From Fallopia convolvulus (taxonomy: Eukaryota > Streptophyta > Magnoliopsida > Caryophyllales > Polygonaceae): a DNA stretch of 64,000 nt. The notes under the pieces were generated by a model. It was not told where the DNA came from, did no database searches, and saw nothing but the letters and a program-made list of their open reading frames with translations. This document shows, one piece after another, positions 1-11,570 of this stretch (the first letter of the stretch is position 1; each line of letters starts with the position of its first letter). The position numbers and the translations under genes are program-made. The stretch spans positions 11,642,501 through 11,706,500 of the forward strand of contig OZ024724.1 in assembly GCA_964016875.1 (NCBI GenBank). Reading direction: 5' to 3'.

Positions 1-1348
1 TTAACCACCCGTAAAACACTCTTTGTTATATATCTCAATGTCACCTTCCATTACCTTCCCCGTTAAAAATAAAAATAAAAACATGAAAATATCCTTTGAA
101 TTTATAAAATATTTTCTAGTTACTTTTAAAAAATACATTACAAATCTAAGTTTTTTTTCCTGAAAATTTTACAAGAATTAAAAAAATTTGTAAAATTGGC
201 ATGAATTCTAATTCAAGAAAGAAAATTGCATATTAAGTTTGGGTCCATTTAGATGGGCTCATTAATTAGTATGGAGAAAAAATGCATATTGGATTTGAGT
301 CCATTTGGATAGGCTCACTAATAAGTAATATAGAAGGCCTCATTTAAAATCAATGATCAAGACCAAACCAACTCATAACAAGGAAAAATGTTTATTTATT
401 TGTCAAAATAATTTAAATAACAATCTTTCTTGAAGTTTTGATTTATTTGAAAGTTCTTTGAAAAGATATGAATATCAGTTTTCTTCATACTCGATCTTTT
501 AGCTTGTTTTAGTCAGTGCTCTATCTTATCGATTTTCAGTGCCACGTCGTGCGTCCTCCAGATTTACTAAGTATGTTTGAGTATCAAATTTTTAAAAAAG
601 TCATTACAAATCCATGTTTTTTTAAAAAAAACTTCTAGTTAATTTTCAAGAAGTAAAGAAATTGAAAGATTGCATGTCTTCTATTTCAAGAAAGGAGACA
701 AAAAATTGCATGTTGAGTTTGGGTCCATTTAGATGGGCTCACTAATAGATAGTATAGACAGAAGTTGCATATTGGGTTTGGATCCATTTAGATGGGCTCA
801 CAAATAAGTAGTATAGCAAAATTATCATGTTGGATTTGAGTTTATTTAGATGGGCTTACTAACAATTAATATAAAAGATTTTTTAAAATCAATGGGCAAG
901 ACCAAACCAACTTATGACAAGGAAAAATATTTACTTATTTGCTAGAAAATAATTAAAATAACACAAGGAAGTATCATAAGATCTTCATTTTGACTCTTAC
1001 AAATAGTTTATTTGATAAAAAAAAGTGAAGGAAATGTTTAAAGAGCTTCTTTTCTTTATCAATTTCATTGGCTCATAAGGTATGGTGCCCAAAATGTAAA
1101 GAAGAAGATTTATAGAATTGGGTATTTTTGCTTTATTATGCACCAATTTTGAGTTGGTTTTTTATCTACTATTTGGGCCTTTTGCTTTACTCTTGAAATT
1201 GCTCAAACTTCCACAAGAAAATATGGTTTAAGTTACCATCTTTGATATTGTTATGCTTTGCATTCACAAGTAGGACGGTCAAATCGGCCCCGACTGTATT
1301 TTAGATTGAATTGAACCGGACCGAGGGAATATTATTCTGGTCCTCAAC
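1..1348. repeat. AT-rich flank with degenerate tandem repeats
   Basis: No gene is visible. A unit of roughly 50-60 bp built around TTTGGGTCCATTTAGATGGG recurs at about 233, 290, 713, 775 and 830. A larger block, ending with a segment about a pair of CCAAACCAACT motifs and AAGGAAAAAT, is present twice (about 110-410 and 600-940), so the stretch looks like an old duplication of a short tandem array. It flanks the CACTA element on the left. Confidence 0.6.
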
Positions 1349-1383
1349 CACTAAAACATTCTTCAGATATAACAACCATATTT
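1349..1383 (+). repeat. CACTA left terminal inverted repeat (degenerate)
   Basis: Aligned without gaps to the reverse complement of 21067-21101, 22 of 35 positions match. The CACTA ends and the segment ending ACCATATTT are in exact register. The run of A after CACTA at the right end is lost here. Confidence 0.65.
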
Positions 1384-2222
1384 TAGCGACCATATAGACG
1401 CCAATGGTCGCTAATTTGGACGTCAAAACGGGAAAAAAAATAAAACCAAATTAGCAACCACGTGGTTGCTAACTAGGGCGGCCACGTGGTCGCCGGGCCT
1501 TTATAGTTGCAATAAGTGCACGGGGAAATTTCCTGTCAGCATGTAGCGACCATTTGGTCGCTACATTGGGAACCCATTACCGCGATCATATGGTCGCTAC
1601 ATTCAGCGACCATATGGTCTCCACCAATACAACAACCACGTGGTCGCAACATATAGCGACCAATGGTCGCTAACATGCATCAGATATTTTGGCCGGCGTC
1701 ATCAATTTTGGCGGGTAATTTCCCTCTTTTTTTGCGACCACCTGGTCGTTAAAAACAATAATTAGTAAAATTGACGCCATTTTAGCATATATACCTAGGT
1801 TGTAAAAACTTCACTCTCATTCCGCTTCAACACAACCTCATACATACATATCTCTCTTCCAAAATATTCACAAAAGAAAGAAACAATCAACCACAACTAT
1901 GAATTGATTCTAGGAAGAAATTCGGTCAATTTTTACCAACAACCTCACTAAAGATATGTATTTAATTCTTATCCATAATATTTCATTCCGTCATTATATT
2001 GTTTTAGACAAATATTGTCGGTAGAAAGTTTTCGTTTATATAATTATAAGAGATTGTTTTACAGAATTTAACCACATATAGCATATAACAATTGGTTATG
2101 TTATAAATATGTGTTCTGATATACTGAATGTGGTGACCATATGGTCACTAATTAGCGACCATATGGTCACGAAATACATAGTAGTGTCCATATGGTCGCT
2201 AATTAGTGACCAGATGGTCGCC
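1384..2222. repeat. CACTA left subterminal palindrome array
   Basis: At least ten perfect or near copies of AGCGACCATATGGTCGCT occur, for example near 1390, 1544, 1580, 1603, 1656, 1735 and a cluster of four at 2130-2222. In CACTA elements such subterminal repeats are bound by the TnpA-type protein; that role is inferred here. A stretch free of the motif (about 1760-2120) contains TATA-like and leader-like sequence before the first transposase ATG. Confidence 0.8.
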
Positions 2223-2290
2223 ACATTCAAGATAATATGTACTTGAATTAATATAATTATACTCTTATATTAAAATGCAGGAAGGAGAAA

Positions 2291-2822
2291 ATGCGTGAGT
2301 GGATGTATGTGCGTAATATAGATGGTTTTTTAAACCATGATTTTTTAGCTGGCATTGAGCAATTTCTCGAATTCTGCAAATCTATGTCGTTCTATAACCC
2401 ATCTGAATTAAGGTGTCCGTGTCGGAGGTGCAAGAATAAGAAACTGAAATCTATACATGATGTGCATTTTCACCTTGTTAAGGAAGGTTTTGTTCCTAAC
2501 TATTACCATTGGGTTTCGCACGGGAGACAGATGAATGGTTCGCTGCATTGTTGGCCAAGTCTAGACAACATGAAGGCTGTAGTCGTTCTGATCTTGCACC
2601 ACCAGTAAATGGTGGACATGATAATCGAATGGAACAGATGGTGTATGATGGTTTTAATGCCCAAAGTGATTACACTACTGAGGATCCCGTGCAGAATGCG
2701 AATATAAGGCATGAGCAAGGGGAGCAATATTATAATGAAGCGCCCAATCCCGATGCACAGCGTACGTACGACATGTTGTCGGCCGCAAATAGGCCTTTGT
2801 GGCCTGGATGAGATATGACGCA
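2291..2822 (+). pseudogene. CACTA tnp2-type transposase, N-terminal part
   Basis: Translation from the ATG at 2291 gives a Transpos_assoc-type domain: REWMY near the start, GFLNHDF, then the cysteine cluster CPCRRCKN and a histidine-rich segment ending HWVSHG. This domain precedes tnp2 in plant CACTA transposases. A one-base frameshift lies near 2520, and the frame then continues through an acidic linker to PLWPG, followed at once by a stop (TGA at 2809-2811) where a Cys codon is usual. The coding sequence is cut at 2822 by the solo LTR and resumes in frame at 5195. The gene is dead, but the family assignment is firm. Confidence 0.85.
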
Positions 2823-4963
2823 TGTAACACCCCGACTTCCGACGGGACGCTACTTAGTAATAGACCTTACTAGGTACTATTTAATTAGGTTGACAACTAC
2901 ACTTTAGGATCTTGCAACGCGGGCATGACAAGAAAACATGAAAACATCCAACCTTTTATTTATTAAAACTTAGAAAACATAGTCATGCATGCGTTCCCGA
3001 AAGATATTCAAAACCGACGAATCATTGCTAACAATAAATTATTCGAGGAAACAAAGACAAGTAATAATACTAACTCCATCATAATAGTATAACCAACATC
3101 CTAGAAAAACATAAATAAACTAACGTAAACCCGTCCCCACTATGACACGCGCTCTTCACCGCTCCGCCCCTGGCCTTGGTTCCTGCACGGTTCCCTGATT
3201 CATACCTGAAACTGAAAAATATTCCCCGAAGGGTCAGCTTCTAATCTATCAAGTTAGAGAGAATACGGAAATTGCAGAACGTTTTGAAAGCATTTCTAAA
3301 GTCAGCATACAAATCCACAATCGCAATCATAACTCTAAAGGCCAATATCTAAATTAGTTATAATCAGTCACACATAGCCACACACACATTAACAAATACA
3401 ACCTTGTAACAACGCATTTCCTCCATCTCACAATCCGACCTCCAAGGCGCTCATCGCCGCGCCGAGTGCAGAGGCAGGCCCTCTCACTCCACTTCACAAT
3501 CTCCCTTCTAACCCCGGCTAAGCCTCCACTGGAGCACTTGCCAAAACACATAGATAATATTTTTCCTTTTTGAAGGGGAACGGTTTCCCTGTCACACGGG
3601 TCATACATAGCCAACTCTTCCTCCACACCAGCTATGATGGGCCGCGTCGGAAACGATACCAACATAGAGAAAACGTTTTTAAAAAATATATTTTTGATAA
3701 TATACATTCAGAACAATTTTACGCACACAACACTTCAAGAAGTTGAAAACAATTTTAAAAGGTATTTGAGACTAGTTACCTCGAGACGAAGGATCCTTTG
3801 AAAAAGACGGAATTAAGATCTTGAGCAAAAGCAGTTCCCTAAACATAGTAACGAGAGCACTTAATTATTTAACCGATCACACTCATTACTACAACAGCTC
3901 TCAACTCTAATTAATTGTACTATATCAATTTATGTACCCCACCTTTAACATGACTAAATTACAAGAATCAAATGCACCTATTACTAATCTACTCTACGAA
4001 CATCTCCAACACTAAATTTATACATATTAATTATCATAAATTATTAATGTTAGATTTACCAAATTCTTTAGCTTCTTGAACAGGTTGATAACGCCCAACA
4101 ACACGTGGAACCCACTATCTAGCTCCAATCTCCCTCTACGACCAACATCAACTCGGTCGTCGATCCCGTCCCGGCGACACACACTACGACTTCCACCCCC
4201 AACACCCCCACTTGTATATGACACTTAAACCCAACAAAGGCCAAAGCAATAGCTAATGATGTACTAGTTAATTACTAACAAGATTTTAATCTCCCCCCAT
4301 ACAAACTCCGAACGAGTCTCACCCGCACAACCAAACGAAACTCGCTCCTCCTGACCCAACTGCGCACCATTCCCATGCCCATGACCGGTCTGAACTGGGT
4401 CCCGTGCGCCAGTTGCGGGACTCTCCATAGGAACAACCCGCCTTAACTATTCCAACCCTTCTCAAAGAAAAAGAAAGAGGAATAACAGGGGCATCGACCT
4501 TTACCTCGCTACGCCGGGAATAACAGGGGCATCGACCGATCGCAACTGGTCCCGTGCGCCAGTTGCGGGGCATTGAGCTTTCAACGCGTCGGACGGGGTC
4601 GGTGTTCGGCGATCCGGTCTGCTTGTCGGATAAGATCGATGTCCGCGTTAAGCTTTGCCGAAGAAGCCAAGGATCAATGTCGTCCAGGTTGCGATCGGTC
4701 GTGTTCGCAAGGAAGTAAGAAAGGACGTTTTGTTTTGGTTAAGGATAACAAGGGATTAGCTTTAAACAAGGAAGGCAGATTTTATAATTAGGGTTAAAGC
4801 AATTAAAGATATGATTATGTCAAAGATAGGGATTTGATCAGATACGGTAGATATGATTACTGTTATATAAAATAGAATTATTACATTGTACTTGATCGGG
4901 ATTTATCACATATGAATATATATACGTGATTTTGTCAAACCGGAGACTTGAACGGAATTTAAT

Positions 4964-4999
<36 letters not shown>

Positions 5000-5189
5000 C
5001 GTGATTGGTCAAACCGGATTAACCAATCGGATTATTTGCGGGTCAAGAAAACTCGATGGTTTGTAGATCAAGAAACTTGTTTTTCTGACAGGATGGAAAA
5101 ACGTACCCGAATATTACATACTACCCTTCTTAAGAAAGTTTCGTCCCGAAACTTTTATGATGAACGACACTATTTTTCGAGATTTCACA
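2823..5189. mobile_element. Solo LTR (2367 bp) inserted in the transposase gene
   Basis: The insert begins TGTAACACCCC, ends TTTCACA and is flanked by ACGCA at 2818-2822 and 5190-5194. Taking out the insert plus one ACGCA rejoins the transposase frame exactly (...D-M-T-Q-L-E-A...), which fixes both boundaries. No gag or pol domain is present. The TGT...ACA ends, five-base duplication and length fit a Ty3/gypsy LTR left after LTR-LTR recombination; Tekay-like is an inference from the start sequence. Orientation is uncertain. Inside are a CA/TA microsatellite (4969-5000), a twice-occurring GTGCGCCAGTTGCGGG (near 4407 and 4555) and a twice-occurring AATAACAGGGGCATCGACC (near 4480 and 4518). Confidence 0.85.
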
Positions 5190-7070
5190 ACGCAGTTGGA
5201 GGCTACAACCGAGCTACTGAGCCTAAAGTCTAATCTAAGGATGACAGAGCACGGATATGACATGATCTAGGATTTTTGCCGAAGCATTTCTCACCAGGAG
5301 AAGACATTACCAGCCACGTTTTACGACACAAAAAAACTAGTTTAGGGTCTCAGTCTTCCTTACGAGGCCATTGATTGTTTTCCAAACTCTTGCATGATAT
5401 ATTGGGGTGCAGATGCATAATACGCGCCATGCAGGATATGTGACTACCCTAGATGGAAGCAAGGCAAGACAAAGCTCATTCCCTATTCTCGTATGTTTTA
5501 CTTGCCAATAACTCAACGGTTGTAGAGGTTGTACGCATCTGTAGTGACTGCCGAACACATGAGATGGCATGCAGAGCACGTACAAGATGGGGTGATGAGA
5601 CATCCGTAAGATGCAGAGCCATGGAGGTACTTCAATGCTTTGTAGCCAGATTTTGCATCGGAAACACGAAATGTGAGACTAGGCTTGTGCACGGACAATT
5701 TCAATCCGTTCGGGGCGTTCGGGCACCAGTACTCATCTTGGCTTGTGATTATGACACCCTACAACCTTCTGTCGTCGATGTGCATGTGAGAAGAGGTTAT
5801 GTTTTTGACGGTGATTGTACTTGGACCGAAGAGCCCGAAGTAGAAGTTGGATGTCTACTTGCAGTCGTTGATAGCCGAGCTAAAGGATCTGTGGCTTAAT
5901 GGGGTGTACACATACGATTCTTGGAGGAAGCAGAATTTTGTGTTGCGTGCAGTTGTAATAGACTATTAGTGACTTCCCAACATATTCGATGTTGTCAAGT
6001 ATGTTGTTAATTTAACATATGCTAACGAATTTGAAACTATTATATACAATAATAATGCATATATTTGATTTGTGAAATTTAATGTGTGATACAAAATATA
6101 TGTTTGCGTAGGCTGGAACACTTCTGGGAAATACACGTGTCCTTATTGCATGGAGGACACCGATGCATTTTATCTAACACATGGACACAAAATGTGCTGA
6201 TTCGATTATCACATGAGGTTTACAGAACCTGATCATCGCTTCCGAAACAATAAGACTGATTTCAAGAAAGGTCGATGGGAGCGTCGTGGTCCCCCAGTAC
6301 TTTGACGGATACAAGATATTACACCAGATAAACAATATGGGGTTGATGAAGATAACTGAAGTGGGAGCTGAGGAGCACAATGCCGCGGTCAGTAGAGCTT
6401 CGGGGTTGGAAGAAGAAAAGCATTTTCTGGGACCTATTTTACTGGCCTAGTTTGTTGGTAAACATAATTTAGATGTCATGCACATTGAAAAAAATGTCTT
6501 CGATAATGTTTTCTTCACCATTCTCGATGTTCCGGGAATGTCGAAAGACAAGTGGTCGGCCAGAAAGGATATAAAGAAATTGTGCAAGCGTCCAGAGTTA
6601 GAACCTGATGAGGAGGACAATAGGTACCTAAAGGCTTGATATGCAGTAGATCGTCATGAAAAACAAGTGCTTCTAGATTGGTTGAGATCCGTAAAATTCC
6701 CGGATGGCTACGTGTCCAACTTGAGCCGCTGCATTGACTTGCACAAGCTTAGATTCTTTGGAATGAAGAGCCATGATTGTCATGTGTTCATGAAAAGGTT
6801 GATGCCTGTTGCTTTTCGTCCATTTCTTGATGACAAAGTCTGGGAGCCAATTGCTCAACTAAGTGCATTTTTCAGGGACCTGACGTGTTACGAGCAGAAG
6901 CCTGAAGTGGTTATGCAATTGCACAAGGAAATACCAATAATTTTGTGCAAGCTGGAGGCCATCTTTCCCCCTGCGTTATTTGATTCAATGGAGCACTTGC
7001 CTATTCATCTGCCACGGGAAGCTTCACTTTGTGGCCTTGTCAACTATAGATGGATGTATCCAGAAGAAAG
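5190..7070 (+). pseudogene. CACTA transposase: tnp2 core and DUF4218
   Basis: In order one reads ELLSLKSNL, LPATFYDTKKLV, CFPNSCMIYWG, RLYASVVTAEHMRWHAEHV, PFGAFGHQYSSW, LDVYLQSLIAELKDLW and GKYTCPYCMEDTDAF. After a shift in frame come HNLDVMHIEKNVFDN and FGMKSHDCHVFM. These are hallmark blocks of the transposase family tnp2. DUF4218 follows at about 6840-7070 (FFRDLTC, then LFDSMEHLPIHLPREA). In-frame stops interrupt the tnp2 part repeatedly, for example in QRL-stop-RLYAS, RHP-stop-DAEP and AL-stop-PDF, and at least two frameshifts occur (near 5305 and between 6360 and 6470). An intron with GT/AG ends, 7071-7161, separates this exon from the next. Confidence 0.85.
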
Positions 7071-7161
7071 GTACGTACAGTTATATGCAGTTGTTCAATT
7101 TTGGATTTATATAATTAACTTGTATAAGAAACATTAATGGTTTTCAATGTATATCATGTAG

Positions 7162-8119
7162 GCTCTTAAAAAGACTGAAGCCCTCAGTTGGCAACGAAGC
7201 CCAGGTTGAGGGGTCCATTTGTAGTGCCTATCTCGTAAAGGAGACGTCCACATTCTGCTCATATTATTTTAGCTCACATGTCACGAGTCATCAAATGGAT
7301 ATTGCCCGCAACGTCAATTGCACACTTCTAGTTGGGGTTGATCCGGGCGATATGTTGATTCCCAAATTGTATATGTATGTTGATTTAAAATTGCAGGCCG
7401 ACAGTCCAGCAGTTACAGATCCTAACATTGCAATAATTGCTCGTGGACCCTCTAAAAAAGTGAGGACATATACTGGTTATTTTGTGAATGGTTACCGATT
7501 CCACAGGAGGGCACACGCATCAACCAGGGCCACTGACAGTAGTGGAGTTTGTGTTCTAGGACAAATCTTTGGCACCGACGAGGAGGAATTCTATGGTGTG
7601 TTAGAGGAAATCATTGAGCTGAATTACATATCTCCAACAGTAAAGCGCCCTATTGTCTTTAATTGTTCATGGTTTGACACTAGAAGTCGTGGAGGAACAC
7701 GCATTCACCCTCACCTAAAGCTTGTCGATGTTCATCGACATAAAATGTTGAGAACAAAAGATCGTTACATATTAGCACATCAAGCCACTCAAGTTTATTT
7801 CCTAGATTACCCAAAGATGAGGCGTGCAGATGCTGAATGGAGAGCGGTCTGTAATGTGAAGTCACGTGTGTGGCCCGATTAAGGTACGTGCGTAGACCCT
7901 CATGAGAGTGGTTCTAGGGGCGTTGTCGTTGAAGAGGCATTTCAACATGATTCTTCCCTTCCACGAGTTATCGATGACACACAAGATAATTATCCACTTG
8001 GTCCGCTAAATAACCTAGACGGAGAGGATCTTGTTGTTGAGGAACAAGCAAATACGTCTAGTGAAACGTCCGAGGGGGAGTTTGAGACCGAGACAGATAC
8101 AGATGAGGAAGATATGTAA
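7162..8119 (+). pseudogene. CACTA transposase C-terminal exon with DUF4216
   Basis: After the intron acceptor at 7161 the frame reads LLKRLKPSVGNEAQVEGSI and FCSYYFSSHV, the usual lead-in, then DUF4216 at about 7560-7860 (YGVLEEIIELNYI, FNCSWFDTRS, LAHQATQVYFLDYP). A stop at 7880-7882 ends the long ORF. In the same frame beyond it lies an acidic, Glu/Thr-rich tail that closes at a second stop (8117-8119). Such acidic tails are normal for this family, so the first stop is probably a mutation. No catalytic inference is made for this exon. Confidence 0.85.
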
Positions 8120-8280
8120 TCAGTATACTATTATTGTATTTTCATTGACTTTTCTGATAACATTATTATCATTTACTATTCCGATTTACTGAGATGGATT
8201 GTAGTTGTTGTCCCAGTTGAACTCGTTCGTTTTCTCCCATTTGAGTCCTTGAACCAAATATTGTTGGTAGAAAGTGTTTG

Positions 8281-8602
8281 TTTACATATAATGTCTCCAC
8301 TATAGCAATATAGCGACCATATGGTCGCTACCTTTAAAATTTTAGCTCGAAATTGGAATTTTTAGCGCATAGTTCGGTTTTATTTCGTTTATAGCGACCA
8401 AATGGTCGCCAAAACGAAATTTACGGCGCCATTCTGAAATATATTGGGGGAAATCTGAAATTTCGGCTCTTAAGCCAAATATTTGGGTTTAACATAAATG
8501 GCGACCATATGGTCGCTAATTAGGGGGCATGGCCCACTTCGTAATCATTTAATTTTAGCAACCATATGGTCGCTAAAGTCAACGACCATATGGTCGCTAA
8601 TC
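8281..8602. repeat. Internal array of the CACTA palindrome between the two genes
   Basis: Five copies of the element's AGCGACCATATGGTCGCT motif (8308, 8393, 8500, 8555, 8582; some with one or two changes) lie after the tnp2-type gene and just before the GC-rich leader that precedes the second gene. Subterminal motifs in CACTA elements are normally confined to the ends, so this placement suggests an internal promoter or operator controlled by the same binding protein. That is inference. Confidence 0.7.
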
Positions 8603-9229
8603 CTAAATAAGAAGAACTTGTTCTCCTTCTTCCTATCCGCCATCACAAATCCATCGACTCTCTCCGTAAACCCTTCCTCGCCGTCTCAAATTTCATCGCG
8701 CCGCCCTCCACCATTCGCTTCGCCCTCACCGTAATCCCACCCTCCCTCGTTATTTCCGCCTTCCGCCTCCCTCGCCGTTTCCGTCCGCCGTCACCGGCAC
8801 CATCCGCCTCGCCTTCGCCTCTTCTATGCGCGACTCTCCCAGCTCCGCCTGCAAGCCGGCTCGTCTCTCCCATCCTCTGCTTCCGCGAGCGCCTTTACCT
8901 CTCCGCGAGTGCCTCTGCCTCTCTGCCTCCTCGCCTCCTCCTCTCCCTCGAGCGAGCGTCGCCTCCTCTCTTCCCTCCCCGCCATTTGTAGTAAGTGCCC
9001 TCCCCGCCATTTGAAAAACTATTTGTTGTTGTTGTTGATTTTTGTAGTAAGTGGTATAGATTTGATTGAGAAAATTTGAGAAAATGGCATTGTCTAGTTG
9101 TTATTGTTTAGTTGTTGCTTGAGAAATTTATGAAATTGATTGAGAAAATTAGATTGATTGAGAATTTTTAGAAATTGATTTGAGAAATTGATTTGAGAAA
9201 TTTTAGAAATTGAATTTGTTGTTGTTATT
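8603..9229 (+). other. Probable 5' leader of the second CACTA gene
   Basis: A pyrimidine-rich, CG-rich block (8620-9010) follows the internal palindrome array and ends with CATTTGTAGTAAGTGC, a possible splice donor. AT-rich intron-like sequence with many TTGAGAAA words comes next. No conserved protein is recognised. Short ORFs on both strands here are low-complexity (Pro/Ser/Arg-rich) and are not called. Position suggests a 5' UTR exon of the 19053-20514 gene, separated from it by an intron that later received the Athila element. Confidence 0.4.
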
Positions 9230-9303
9230 GTAGATGGTATTGGTATTGTTTTTTTTAAATTTGTTGGAGTTGTTGTTGTTGTTATTGTTGTTGTTTGAAG
9301 GAC

Positions 9304-9350
<47 letters not shown>

Positions 9351-9640
9351 GATCTTGTTCTTGTTGTTAAATTTGAAAAATTTGGGAAAAATTGATTGAG
9401 AAATTTGGATTGAAATAGAATAAAATTTGGTCGTTGTTTAGGGTATTGTTGTTATTGATTTGTTGTTGTTGTTTGTTATTGTTGTTTAGAGTATTGTTGT
9501 TGTTGATTTGTTGTTGTTGTTTGTTGTTGTTGAATTGTTGTTGTTGTTGTTGTTTGTTGTTGTTGTTTGTTATTGTTGATTTGTTGTTGTTGTTGTTGAT
9601 TTGTTGTTGTTGTTTGTTGTTTGTTGTTGTTGTTGTTTGT
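9230..9640. repeat. (TTG)n microsatellite
   Basis: Long runs of TTG with TTGTTT interruptions occur at 9250-9355 and 9430-9640. The block lies in the presumed intron of the second CACTA gene, and its right end is the insertion site of the Athila element (target TTTGT). Confidence 0.9.
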
Positions 9641-10408
9641 TGTTGAGAGGGTTTCTTGACAACAAATAAATTTATAAGTCAAGAGCCCGCTGAGTATAGC
9701 AGAGTCAGGATCATTCCACAGGAAGCAAGGTTGTTCGTTTATCAACTACTAAAAAGCAAACAAAATCAAGCAAAAACACTCACAAGCAGCCTCGTTAACG
9801 ACGTTGTCAGGGTCGTTAACGAACCACTATACACAAAACAGACTCAACTAACGACCTAAATAAATTCGATACCGAGCCAAGTAATTAACTCAGCAACGAA
9901 AATTCACCTAAGATAATTCAAATAAAAAACAAAAATCTAGGACTAGGGACACCACAACATAGTCAAGCATATAAACTCGTAAGAAGATAAGATCATGCCT
10001 TTAAATAGATGGAGTCATCAACTTTCGTTAACTATCAAGTAAATTAACCTGCTTTCGCATCCTAATTCACTTAATTTGTTTGCTTTGGATCCAAAGCTTG
10101 AAACTTTCGTATTCAAACAATATCAACCTTTAAGTTACTAACTTTCTCTTTCAATCAAGTTAAAAACTCAAATTACCTCAACTTTCATCTTGGTATAAGC
10201 ACAACAAACAATCTTGATAATAGATAAAAGGCATTCAACACACAATCTCACTTATCAAACATGCTCAACTATGCCGGGCTTAACCTCGATCCTAGAAAAG
10301 AAGACTACTCACTAATCATAACTACTAAACAAATAAATTCAATAAAAGAAATCATTGAAAACAAATTACTACTCAAATTAAATAGAAAAATCTGTCTTAT
10401 AGAAATTC
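9641..10408 (-). repeat. Athila 1 3' LTR, U3 side deleted
   Basis: The segment is collinear with 17577-18340 of the 5' LTR at a few percent divergence, then identity stops abruptly near 10408. About 680 bp of the LTR (U3 and TATA side) plus the polypurine tract are missing, and the LTR remnant abuts env-region sequence. An illegitimate deletion is the simplest reading. A pair of palindromes (9794 and 9815, GTTAAC cores 21 bp apart) is retained. Confidence 0.8.
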
Positions 10409-10478
10409 GGTACTGAGCCACCGTAGTTACAAAGTTTCAAAAGTGGGAAATAAGGAAAAATTTCATCTTCAGGCTGAA

Positions 10479-11114
10479 TCAACGGTTTGGTGGAGGAAAG
10501 TAGTGCTCAAAGTTCCCCATGAAGTCGTACATCGTCCTCCAACGCTCAGCATCATCCGCCTCTCTCTGACAATGCCTCTCATCCTCCATCGACATGCGAG
10601 CAGAATAGACGGATTGCCATCTATCCATCTTCCTATGAATATGGTCCTGCTGGAGGTGAAGCTGCTGCATCCGTGCAGAAAGATCCTCGGCCCATGGTGG
10701 TGGCATACTCGATCCTGTGTACTCGGGCTGAGGAGGTGGTGGATAGTGAGGTTGGAAATGATCTTGGTACATCACTGGGTTGTAAGGGATGAGTCCATAG
10801 GAATGAAGGTCGGTAGGAGCTGGCGGTGGGTCGACAGAAGCTCTCGGCGCCTCGTTAACGAAGCTGGGTGCCTCGTTAGCAGTGAAGGAAGGAGGCTGGA
10901 AATGGTCGTTAACGAGCCTGGTGGGTCGTTACCGAGCGGAGAACCGAGAAATTTGAAGAACAAGGGGTGTGAAATCAGGTGAGTAACGAGCTCGGTGAGG
11001 GTTATCGAAAGCTCGGCTCTTCGACGGTGGAGGGAAGGGTTTCCGGGCTTCGGTAACGACGGTTGCACGGTGGTGGTTAGTGCAGGATTCTGATCGGTGG
11101 GAGGGGGTCTTCAA
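10479..11114 (-). pseudogene. Athila 1 env-region ORF remnant
   Basis: A minus-strand frame at 10479-10775 encodes a Pro/Gln-rich, coiled-coil-like tail (HLQQDHIHRKMDRW, then a run of three Pro near the end). It occupies the same place, downstream of integrase, as the tail of the env-like ORF in Athila 2. Upstream minus-strand fragments (to 11114) are Pro/Ser-rich and lie just after an internal TATA box. The conserved ORF-1 domain seen in Athila 2 is absent, so most of this ORF has been lost. Function of such ORFs is unproven; the env-like label follows position only. Confidence 0.5.
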
Positions 11115-11187
11115 GATCTTTGGTTGAGTTTTTGAGAAGGTTGGAATTGAGAGGATTTGAGGGTGGATTTTTGGAAGGGGTAAGAGG

Positions 11188-11352
11188 TTTTTATAGGAGA
11201 GGGAAGGGATAGGAATAGGAAGAGGGGGGGGGGGGGCGGCAATGGGTAGGTAAAAAGATAGATTAGGTTAAAAAAAACTTACCTGCCCGTTTTGACGAAT
11301 CGGGTTGTCGAACCGGGTTGTTAACGACCCTGGGTGGGTCGTTAACGAGCCA
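11188..11352 (-). promoter_or_regulatory. Internal TATA box with upstream palindrome pair
   Basis: On the minus strand TATAAAAA (11195-11188) is followed by a pyrimidine-rich leader ending in the env-region ORF. About 125 bp upstream are two GTTAAC palindromes starting at 11320 and 11341, 21 bp apart. The LTR promoter of the same element has the same arrangement, so this looks like a second promoter for the 3' ORF. Transcription from it is not shown. Confidence 0.5.
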
Positions 11353-11570
11353 CCGTAGCCTCTTGGAGTGATTTTCGATCCCTTCTCTGCATCTTGTTAA
11401 CTCAAAATTTATCCTAATTTCTATCCTAAAAATTACTAAAAAGAAATCAAAAGAAAGCTAAGAAATAATCTAAAAAAGAAAAGAAAAAGAAGAATCTAAT
11501 TCTATACTAAAAGCGGGTTGCCTCCCGTAAGTGCTATTTTTAACATCGTTAGCCCGACGTGCTCCTTTGA

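Noticed and set aside
2823..5189. Protein-coding gene(s) in the insert (ORFs at 3354, 4027, 4319, 4573)
   Set aside because: No domain, low-complexity translations, and the block is bounded by target duplications as a solo LTR.
5453..5899. 148-residue plus-strand ORF
   Set aside because: Wrong frame over the tnp2-type transposase; the overlapping frame shows RMRWHAEHV, PFGAFGHQYSSW and other family motifs, with stops.
9434..9745. Leu/Cys-rich and Gln/Asn/Thr-rich ORFs
   Set aside because: Products of the (TTG)n microsatellite on the two strands.
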